The notes beneath the pieces were generated by a model. It saw only the letters and a program-made list of their open reading frames with translations, did not search any database and was not told where the DNA came from. Below, in pieces: positions 16,968-22,440 of a stretch of DNA of 22,440 bases. The translations under genes were made by a program, and so were the position numbers. The number at the start of each line of letters is the position of its first letter. Position 1 is the first letter of the stretch. The DNA comes from Cyanobacteria bacterium UBA5018 (lineage in GTDB: Bacteria > Cyanobacteriota > Cyanobacteriia > PCC-6307 > Cyanobiaceae). The DNA lies in NCBI GenBank assembly GCA_002396505.1, contig DGYA01000120.1, positions 1-22,440 of the forward strand, in the 5' to 3' direction.

Positions 16968-17566
16968 TTAACTTGACTCCTGTCCCAAAGCCTGCTGAAT
17001 TTGACTCGAAAGCTAGTCAGCCTGGCAATAACTGGCTCGCACAAAATGCTGACCCCGCTAAGCGACCACCAGACAAATGGTCTCCGTTCCGGCGATATCT
17101 GATTGATGGTCAGAGTGGACTTTACGCATATGGCGCAATGTTCTGCGTACCCGAAGCACAAGTTGACCACTATCTTTCAATCGCAAACTATCGCCATCTT
17201 GCCTATGAATGGACAAATTACAGGTATTCCAGTGGTCTCCTGAACAACCTCAAAGACAATCACGACGATGCAGTTCTTGACCCATACGAAATTGAGAATG
17301 GGTGGTTTGAAATATTGCTTCCTTCGTTGCAGTTGATTTGCACAAACAAGATTCCATGTCATTTGAGATTTAAGGCAGGCGAGACGCTTCGATTGCTTAA
17401 GCTTCGCGATGACGAGAGGATTATTAGATGGAGGCAGAGTATTTTTGCTGAATATCAGTTAGGGCGCATGAGCCTAGAAGGCCTTCGGGCATGGGCACCT
17501 CTTATTGCAGATGCCGTTGAGAGACTGAATGCAAGTTCATTATCAGAATCAAGAGGCCCAGAGTGA
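16964..17566 (+). CDS. PtuB-like HNH nuclease partner
   Basis: 200 aa from ATG 16964, which overlaps the ATPase stop (ATGA). The frame extends to 16907, but those residues lie inside the ATPase gene and MINLTPVPKPAEF looks like a native N-terminus. Landmarks of the PtuB/TIGR02646-like HNH family: NNWLAQN near residue 24, VDHYLS with D68-H69, YEWTNYRY with N85, LNNLK near 93-97, then VLDPYEIENGWFEILLPSLQ. The zinc-binding 'CxYC' pair expected before the DH motif is absent (YAYGAMFC, one Cys). Together with the adjacent ATPase this fits a Septu-type pair in which PtuB degrades nucleic acid after phage sensing. DNA is AT-rich (38% GC in the 17161 row). Its stop overlaps a small downstream ORF. 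Confidence 0.75.
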   Translation: MINLTPVPKPAEFDSKASQPGNNWLAQNADPAKRPPDKWSPFRRYLIDGQSGLYAYGAMFCVPEAQVDHYLSIANYRHLAYEWTNYRYSSGLLNNLKDNHDDAVLDPYEIENGWFEILLPSLQLICTNKIPCHLRFKAGETLRLLKLRDDERIIRWRQSIFAEYQLGRMSLEGLRAWAPLIADAVERLNASSLSESRGPE

Positions 17567-17745
17567 GAAATTATAATTGGCACGAGTGTGTTCGCCTTGG
17601 CCGAGTTGTCTCGGCCTTCGACGGTTTCGCCATTTGCGTCAAATCCGGTGATCAATGTGCTTCCTCATCTGCAGTAGTGCTTTTATTTCCTGAAGGACAT
17701 GTTGCCCAGGCACAACACCCCATGGTGCTAGGAGCTTTTACATGA
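17563..17745 (+). CDS. Possible 60-aa protein bridging the HNH gene and brxL
   Basis: A GTG-initiated frame overlaps the HNH stop (GTGA) at its start and the brxL start (ATGA) at its end, filling the space between them exactly. The predicted product has three Cys, one hydrophobic stretch (SSSAVVLLFPEG) and no recognised family. The double 4-base overlap argues for a translated gene that couples brxL to the cassette. Against it: the GTG start, unusual composition, and the fact that a 179-base gap can stay open by chance. It could also be the decayed end of a lost gene. Confidence 0.35.
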   Translation: MRNYNWHECVRLGRVVSAFDGFAICVKSGDQCASSSAVVLLFPEGHVAQAQHPMVLGAFT

Positions 17746-19814
17746 GCCGCGCCGACATCGCATCCACCAGCGAGATGGACCATCTCGATCAGCTCGGTGC
17801 CAAGGCCTTCGATGGCTTCCTGGTCCGTAAAGACCTGGTGCGCAAATACTCCCGCCAGTACCCGGTGCCCACCTACGTGGTGGAGTTCCTGCTGGGCCGC
17901 TACTGCGCCAGCACTGATCCAGCAGAGATAGAAGAAGGGCTGCAGATCGTGGAGAAGCAGCTCCAGGGCCGCACCGTGCGCACCGGAGAAGAACAGCTGT
18001 TCAAGGCCCGCTCCCGCGATCAGGGCAGCGTCAAGATCATCGACATCGTGCGGGCCCGGCTCGACACCCGCAGCGATTCCTATGCGGCAGAAGTGCCAAG
18101 CCTGGCCATCAAGGACGCCCAGATCGATGACGAGCTAGTGCGTGCCAACGAGCGCATGCTCACTGATGGCTTTTATGCCGAGGTGACGCTCGAATACGAC
18201 CCGGTGATCGCCCAGGAGCGCAACGGCCGGCCGTTCCGCATCGCCGGGCTGCGGCCGATCCAGATGTCCAACCCCAATGTGCTGGGGATCCTGGCCAAGG
18301 GGCGCTCGGCCTTCACCACCAACGAATGGCGCGACTTCCTGATCCGCTCGATCGGCATTGAGCCAACCGCCCTTGATGAGCGGGCCAAGATGGTGGTGCT
18401 GCTGCGCATGGCTCCCTTCGTGGAGCGCAACTTCAACCTGGTGGAGCTGGGCCCACGCGGCACAGGTAAGAGCCACCTGTTCCAGCAGATTTCGCCCTAC
18501 TCGCACTTGATCTCGGGTGGCAAGGCCACCGTCGCCAAGATGTTCGTTAACAACGGCAATGGCCAGCGCGGCCTGGTCTGCCAGTACGACGTGGTCTGCT
18601 TCGACGAGGTGGCCGGCGTGTCGTTTGATCAGAAGGACGGCGTCAACATCCTCAAGGGCTATATGGCCTCCGGCGAGTTCAGCCGCGGCAAAGAGAGCAT
18701 CCGCGCCGAGGGCGGGATCGTGATGGTGGGCAACTTCGATGTGGACGTGGAGCAACAGCAACGCATCGGCCACTTGCTCAGCCCCCTGCCCCGCGAGATG
18801 CGGGATGACACGGCCTTCCAGGACCGCATCCACGCTTATGCCCCTGGCTGGGATTTCCCCAAGCTCTTACCTGAGCACCTCAGCAACCATTTCGGCCTGG
18901 TGAGCGACTTCCTCAGCGAGTGCTGGAGCCGCCTGCGCGATGGAAGCCGCCTTGCGGCGATGCAAAACCGCATCCACCTCGGCGGCGCCCTCAATGGCCG
19001 CGACATCGAGGGCGTCAACAAGACGGTGAGCGCCCTGATCAAGCTGCTGTTCCCCGATCCCGAGATGGAGATCCCCAACGAGGATCTCGAATGGATCGTG
19101 CGCCTGGCGCTGGAATCACGCCGCCGGGTGAAAGAGCAGCAGAAGCGTTGCCTTAAGAGCGAGTTCCGCAACACCCATTTCAGCTACACCCTCGGCCTCG
19201 ATGGAGTCGAGAAGTTCGTGGCCACACCCGAGCTCCACAGCGACGACGCCATTGACGGCGATCCGCTGCCACCCGGCCAGGTGTGGGCCATCAGCCCCGG
19301 CAGCGGCGAAACCGGCCCCAGCCTCTACCGCATCGAGGTGGCCGTGGGGCCTGGCAGTGGAGTCAAGATCCTCAACCAGCCAGTGCCTCCTGCCTTCCGC
19401 GAGAGCAGCAAGGTGGGCGAGCAAAACCTCTACTCCCGCGCCAAATCCCTGGTTGGCGACCGTGATCCCCGCGGCCATGAATACTCAGTTCAACTGCGTG
19501 CCATGGACAACGACCGCAGTGGCGCCGGCCTAGGTCTGCCGATCCTGGTTGCTCTTGTGGGTGGGTTGCTGGAGCGCAACACCCGCGGCAGCACCATCAT
19601 CGTGGGCTCCCTAAACCTCGGTGGCTCAGTCGAGATGATCCCCAACCCCATCGCCATCGCCGAACTGGCCGTGGAGAAGCAGGCCAAGGTGCTGCTGATG
19701 CCCGTCTCGGCACGCCGGGGGCTTAACGATCTACCAGATGACCTCTGGACCAAGATCTCGATTGAGTTCTACAAGGATCCAGACGATGCGGTATTTAAGG
19801 GATTGGAAGAATAG
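17742..19814 (+). CDS. brxL: BREX Lon-like AAA+ protein BrxL
   Basis: 690 aa, matching BrxL (about 680-700 aa). The N-terminal DNA-binding region contains MDHLDQLGAKAFDGFLVRKD. The AAA+ core has Walker A GPRGTGKSHL (G237, K243), Walker B VVCFDEVAGV (D288, E289) and sensor-like GGIVMVGNFDVD. A Lon-protease-like C-terminal domain follows: MDNDRSGAGLGLPILVALVG near residues 589-608, then GGSVEMIPNPIAIAELAVEK. Lon has a Ser in 'GPSAG' and a Lys about 43 residues later. Here the Ser position aligns with Gly (DRSGAG), and the Lys region reads IPNPIAIAE, so proteolysis is unlikely. Published structural work on BrxL, as I recall, describes a DNA-binding double-ring assembly needed for phage exclusion. 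Last gene of the locus; its ATG overlaps the small ORF upstream. The first about 20 codons recur at 365-421. Confidence 0.94.
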   Translation: MSRADIASTSEMDHLDQLGAKAFDGFLVRKDLVRKYSRQYPVPTYVVEFLLGRYCASTDPAEIEEGLQIVEKQLQGRTVRTGEEQLFKARSRDQGSVKIIDIVRARLDTRSDSYAAEVPSLAIKDAQIDDELVRANERMLTDGFYAEVTLEYDPVIAQERNGRPFRIAGLRPIQMSNPNVLGILAKGRSAFTTNEWRDFLIRSIGIEPTALDERAKMVVLLRMAPFVERNFNLVELGPRGTGKSHLFQQISPYSHLISGGKATVAKMFVNNGNGQRGLVCQYDVVCFDEVAGVSFDQKDGVNILKGYMASGEFSRGKESIRAEGGIVMVGNFDVDVEQQQRIGHLLSPLPREMRDDTAFQDRIHAYAPGWDFPKLLPEHLSNHFGLVSDFLSECWSRLRDGSRLAAMQNRIHLGGALNGRDIEGVNKTVSALIKLLFPDPEMEIPNEDLEWIVRLALESRRRVKEQQKRCLKSEFRNTHFSYTLGLDGVEKFVATPELHSDDAIDGDPLPPGQVWAISPGSGETGPSLYRIEVAVGPGSGVKILNQPVPPAFRESSKVGEQNLYSRAKSLVGDRDPRGHEYSVQLRAMDNDRSGAGLGLPILVALVGGLLERNTRGSTIIVGSLNLGGSVEMIPNPIAIAELAVEKQAKVLLMPVSARRGLNDLPDDLWTKISIEFYKDPDDAVFKGLEE

Positions 19815-20110
19815 TATTAAACAGGGCCGTAGATGGCATCGGCGGCAGATAGACAGCCCATGGTATTTTTGCCAGCTACCTGGGCGGGGGGAATCGGCCG
19901 AGGCTGGAGGATTTTTTTATCCTTGCGAACAATCAATGGGCACTGACCCGCCAACGCTGTTGAGCCTGAGCTGCCGCAGGCCCCGCCACAGCGAGCAGCA
20001 GGGCCATAACCGCGAGGTCGCTAACTCGGCGGCGGGGCATGGGGGATGCTGCTACGGAATTCATTCTGACGCCTGCTGCGATGGATGGTTCACGAGGGTG
20101 GATTGCAGCA
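19815..20110. other. Non-coding or decayed stretch downstream of brxL
   Basis: I see no supported gene in these 296 bases. A plus-strand frame (19738-20172) overlaps the brxL end and is Cys/Arg/His-rich with no family resemblance. The stretch just before 20111 may hold scrambled upstream parts of the recombinase remnant described next: CATTCT...ACGCCTGCTG at 20062-20078 is vaguely like the 'HSFATHLL' box, but the frame does not hold. Confidence 0.4.
19872..19918 (+). terminator. Weak terminator candidate after brxL
   Basis: CCAGC (19872-19876) and GCTGG (19903-19907) can pair around a GC-rich loop, and a run of seven T follows four bases later (19912-19918). The stem is short and the loop long, so this is only the best of poor candidates within 200 bases of the BREX operon end. 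Confidence 0.25.
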
Positions 20111-20245
20111 GGGCTGGAGCGGGGCTAGGACATCCGCACCATTGTGGAGTTGCTGGTCCACAAGGACGTTAATGACAAAATAAAATGTACGCAAGTGAAC
20201 AACCGTGGCCCACTTGGGGTGCGCAGGCCTGGGGATCTTGTGTAG
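20111..20245 (+). pseudogene. Decayed C-terminus of an integron-integrase-like tyrosine recombinase
   Basis: In one frame the sequence reads GLERG-stop-DIRTIVELLVHKDV, then CTQVNNRGPLGVRRPGDLV and a terminal TAG at 20243-20245. Intact integron-type tyrosine recombinases end in a pattern like 'LLExGYDIRTVQELLGHKDVSTTMIYTHVLNRG...GVRSPxDLL'. The alignment is clear, with a TAC-to-TAG nonsense change where Tyr of 'GYDIRT' should be (20126-20128), loss of the G in 'LLGH', and replacement of the catalytic Tyr of 'YTHVL' by Cys. The recombinase is inactive and only its last about 45 codons are recognisable. It marks a past integration or recombination event at this edge of the defence locus. Confidence 0.7.
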
Positions 20246-20253
20246 CGATTTGA

Positions 20254-20285
20254 ACATGTGGTTTGCGAACCCGCGAACCACATGT
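20254..20285. repeat. 32-base palindrome, 14-bp stem with AACC loop
   Basis: ACATGTGGTTTGCG (20254-20267) pairs with CGCGAACCACATGT (20272-20285) across a four-base loop. All 14 positions pair if one T-G wobble is allowed. It starts 9 bases after the stop of the recombinase remnant. No T-run follows, so it is not a typical intrinsic terminator. It could be a recombination or protein-binding site, a REP-like element, or an RNA hairpin. Part of it, GTGGTTTGC, recurs at 20439-20447. Confidence 0.75.
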
Positions 20286-20320
20286 ACTTCTAGGAAGACT
20301 TTATTTCAAATGCTGTGCTG

Positions 20321-20416
20321 GCCTTAGATTTAGCTGGCCTTGGATTCAGCTTGCCTTAGATTCAGCTTGCCTTGGATTCAGCTTGCCCTGGATTCAGCTG
20401 GCCTTGAATTCAGTCG
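20321..20416. repeat. Six tandem copies of a 16-bp unit
   Basis: Units start at 20321, 20337, 20353, 20369, 20385 and 20401. The consensus is GCCTTGGATTCAGCTT. Units 2 and 4 are identical; units 1, 3 and 5 differ from consensus at one to three positions, and unit 6 decays in its last bases. There are no spacers, so it is not a CRISPR array. A unit length not divisible by three, and the surrounding lack of genes, argue against a coding repeat. It is a minisatellite or iteron-like array. Confidence 0.9.
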
Positions 20417-20512
20417 ATGAGCCTAATGTTCTTAAACGTGGTTTGCAGAAGACCAGATGTAGCGGGCGTGGCTCTTGGAACCTTTCAATAAAGAGATCGG
20501 AGGATTGAGTGC

Positions 20513-20567
20513 CAACCACTAGAGGCTGTGAAGTCGTGGTTGAGGAGACGGAAGACTGTGCGTCTTC
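20513..20567. repeat. Two small stem-loops in the leader of the NB-ARC gene
   Basis: CAACCAC (20513-20519) pairs with GTGGTTG (20536-20542) over a 16-base loop, and GAAGAC (20551-20556) pairs with GTCTTC (20562-20567) over a five-base loop. They sit about 85-140 bases upstream of the ATG at 20652. They could be leader structure or remains of older sequence. A TAAGAT at 20583-20588 is -10-like, but its -35 region is poor, so I do not call a promoter. Otherwise 20417-20651 shows nothing recognisable. Confidence 0.3.
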
Positions 20568-20651
20568 TTCATTAGTCTGTGGTAAGATTAAAGAAAATAT
20601 CGCTTGCAGGTGAGCTCTCAGCTTCGTTGTTGGTTTTGGCCTTTCGTTGCC

Positions 20652-22440
20652 ATGGGTCGCTCAGGTGGTGCTCGCCGCTTTGCTTTGTTGGTTTTGGGCG
20701 CGTTTGCTACCACTCCTGTTGTGGCGTATGCCACGCAGAAAGGGAGTGCGTCTGGCGGCAGCGACCCACTTTCCGCGTTTGCTCAACAGCTTGGTCTTCC
20801 CGCTGGCCTGGGGGTGATTGCGGCCTTGGTGTGGGGCCTTGTTACTCAGGCGGACAAACTGGAGAAGATTCTTGGATGGTTTGGTCTCAAGCCTGGAAGT
20901 CAACAGACCAGTGGCGGAAAACAGCCAGCCGCAGGTTTGGACGACAGCCCAGCCCGGCAGGAGGCCACGAACAACCAAGGTGTCGTGCTGCAGGGCGTTT
21001 CCCAAAGCACCATCAACGTCACAGTTCAGCAACCTTGGCCTGCTCCCGATTCCCACCCAAAGGCCCTGGGGGGCAGGATTCTCTCTAACCTGCCCCCAGA
21101 TTTTGATGGTTTCGTCGCCCGTCGCGATGAGATCCTTTCCCTAACGCAATCCCTGGAGGCCGAAGCAGGCCAGGTTGTGATCCATGGCATGCCCGGGGTG
21201 GGGAAAAGCACCCTGGCTCGGCACTACGCCCATACCTCGGCCAGCAGCTATGGCTCTGGCGTGTGGTGGCTTGATGCCACGGAAGGGTTTGAAATGATGG
21301 CTATCCAGGCCGTCCCAGAACTGGAAAAGGCACTGCCAGGTTTGGAGCCTGGTGATGGCCTCACGCCCGAAGCACGCCTGCGCCGTTGTCTGCAGACCTG
21401 GGGTGCTGCCAGGGCTGAGGCGGCACTGCTGGTGGTCGACAACTTGCCCGCGGGTCGTAAGGGCCAGGATTTGTTGCGTTGCCTTGGTTCGGGTTTGCCC
21501 GGCCAGTTTCGATTGCTGATCACCCAGCGCAGTGAACCAACGACGGCTGTGAAGGCTCTCGATCTGCAGGTGATGGGTCGAGAGGATTCGCTTGCGCTGT
21601 TGTCACTCCATTCCGGCGAGAGCGGTCGGGTGCGGATCGAGGCGGAAGCCGAGCAGGCCGCCGCCCTTGTGAACGATGTGGACGGCTTGCCCCTGGCTCT
21701 GATCCTGCTGGCCGGCCGCCTGCGGCTGGTTCCTTCCTTGAGCGTGTCGGCGCTGCGCAGGGATCTGGCGCGGCCGAACCTGGAGGCCGCCGCATTCCAG
21801 GCTGCGCATGCGGATCTGCTTGCAGAGCAGGGTGTGGTGGCCACGTTGCTGGCTAGTTGGCAGTCGCTTCCGGAGCAGTGCCAGGAGCTCGCCCGGCTGC
21901 TGAGTCTCACGCTGCGCGGTCCAATCCCTTGGGAGCTGATCCATCGATGCATACCCCCTAAAGCTCCTGAGCCAGCGGATGCTTACTGGCACCAAGCGTT
22001 GGCGGGCCTGGTGGGTGCCAATCTGCTTGATCGGCTGGATTCGATGGGGCAGATCTATGGGCTGCATGCGCTGGTGCGGCAGTTTTTCGCCATTCAGCGC
22101 CAGAACTGGCCGCAGGAGGGTTTTTATCGTCAGCGGCTAGCGCTGATTTCGCAGGCTCTGGCCTCAGCTCATCAAGGCGATGATGTGGCTGCCGAAGTGA
22201 ACTACTGGCGTCAAGCCAACACAGCGGATCCAGCGGATACTTCTGCTGGCTTTGGCCTGGGGTACAGCCTCATCCGCTTCGGTGATCTCGATGGCGCTCG
22301 CAAGGCGTTTGAGCAGTCGAAAGCGGCAGCGCAGGCCGCTCAGGACCAGCGTGGAGTATCCATTGCGCTCAATGGCATTGCTGATGTGCTGGTGGCGCAG
22401 GGGGATGGGACAGGGGCGCTGGCGGCCTACCAGGCGGGCC
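20652..22440 (+). CDS. NB-ARC/TPR STAND ATPase with N-terminal membrane segments (3' end outside window)
   Basis: The frame is open from ATG 20652 to the window edge (596 codons). An Arg-rich start is followed by a hydrophobic segment (FALLVLGAFATTPVVAYA, residues 10-27) and a second one (LPAGLGVIAALVWGLV, 49-64), which would anchor it in the membrane. A Gln/Ser linker leads to GVVLQGVSQSTINVTV. The NB-ARC core follows: FVARRDEI, P-loop HGMPGVGKSTLA (G179 onward), kinase-2 LLVVDNL (D263), LLITQRS, and GLPLALILLAG (G345). A winged-helix-like region and then tetratricopeptide-like repeats (ALNGIADVLVAQGDGTGALA) run to the edge. Such STAND proteins sense a ligand through their repeats and signal through the N-terminus. 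An in-frame GTG at 20610 is an alternative start. No clear Shine-Dalgarno is seen. The effector would be the unusual membrane N-terminus, as no enzymatic domain precedes NB-ARC. Confidence 0.85.
   Translation, partial: MGRSGGARRFALLVLGAFATTPVVAYATQKGSASGGSDPLSAFAQQLGLPAGLGVIAALVWGLVTQADKLEKILGWFGLKPGSQQTSGGKQPAAGLDDSPARQEATNNQGVVLQGVSQSTINVTVQQPWPAPDSHPKALGGRILSNLPPDFDGFVARRDEILSLTQSLEAEAGQVVIHGMPGVGKSTLARHYAHTSASSYGSGVWWLDATEGFEMMAIQAVPELEKALPGLEPGDGLTPEARLRRCLQTWGAARAEAALLVVDNLPAGRKGQDLLRCLGSGLPGQFRLLITQRSEPTTAVKALDLQVMGREDSLALLSLHSGESGRVRIEAEAEQAAALVNDVDGLPLALILLAGRLRLVPSLSVSALRRDLARPNLEAAAFQAAHADLLAEQGVVATLLASWQSLPEQCQELARLLSLTLRGPIPWELIHRCIPPKAPEPADAYWHQALAGLVGANLLDRLDSMGQIYGLHALVRQFFAIQRQNWPQEGFYRQRLALISQALASAHQGDDVAAEVNYWRQANTADPADTSAGFGLGYSLIRFGDLDGARKAFEQSKAAAQAAQDQRGVSIALNGIADVLVAQGDGTGALAAYQAG

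Noticed and set aside
19738..20172. 144-codon plus-strand frame overlapping the end of brxL
   Set aside because: Starts inside brxL, is Cys/Arg/His-rich and overlaps the recombinase remnant in a different frame; likely chance.
20254..20285. Integron attC or intrinsic terminator
   Set aside because: No clear GTTRRRY/RYYYAAC core pair and no T-run after the stem, so neither label is supported; kept as an unassigned palindrome.
20321..20416. CRISPR array
   Set aside because: Units are 16 bp and directly adjacent with no spacers, and there are no cas genes in the window.
20263..20508. 81-codon frame through the tandem repeat
   Set aside because: Its sequence is mostly the 16-bp repeat read in shifting frames; the start lies inside the palindrome.
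20579..21088. 169-codon frame at the start of the NB-ARC gene
   Set aside because: Overlaps the NB-ARC frame, which carries clear P-loop, kinase-2 and GLPLA motifs. The competing frame is Cys/Trp/Arg-rich without motifs.
21248..22067. Long minus-strand frames opposite the NB-ARC gene
   Set aside because: Shadows of a GC-rich coding strand with no recognisable family; the plus-strand NB-ARC/TPR protein explains the region.

Overview
The window carries a type I BREX phage-defence locus, all on the + strand, with two extra gene sets nested inside it. Flanking DNA on both sides is full of broken genes. The core coding regions are GC-rich (hand-counted 60-base rows are often 60-75% GC), and protein similarity, as I recall these families, suggests a picocyanobacterium of the Synechococcus/Cyanobium type. 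That taxonomic call is an impression, since no marker gene is present.

Left flank (1-1373): the 3' end of a VapC-type PIN toxin gene. It is followed immediately by about 57 bp matching the start of brxL (the full gene lies 17 kb downstream), then the 5' piece of a winged-helix regulator on the minus strand, then about 900 bp of apparently degraded sequence.

BREX locus (about 1374-19814): brxA, brxB, brxC, pglX, [HEPN-like protein, KGGVGR-type ParA-like ATPase, second P-loop ATPase, 71-aa protein], pglZ, [Septu-like PtuA ATPase, PtuB-like HNH protein, 60-aa ORF], brxL. The six core genes are in canonical type I order. Almost every junction is a 1-4 base stop/start overlap, so the accessory genes are wired into one polycistronic unit. 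The only junction gap above about 10 bases is 15585-15692, after pglZ. Base composition falls sharply in the central part of pglX, in the first third of the KGGVGR gene and in the Septu-like cassette, so the locus is a mosaic. Expected division of labour: PglX marks self DNA by N6-adenine methylation; BrxA, BrxB, BrxC, PglZ and BrxL carry out exclusion of unmarked phage DNA; the HEPN/ATPase set and the ATPase/HNH pair are probably back-up or sensor-effector modules.

Right flank (19815-20651): no intact gene. It holds the decayed C-terminus of an integron-integrase-like tyrosine recombinase, a 14-bp-stem palindrome, and six tandem copies of a 16-bp unit.

Right end (20652-22440): the first 596 codons of a membrane-anchored NB-ARC/TPR STAND ATPase gene that runs off the window. 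It is probably another immune sensor, which would make this a defence island.

The best candidate for something undescribed is the four-gene cassette between pglX and pglZ, followed by the Septu-like cassette between pglZ and brxL.
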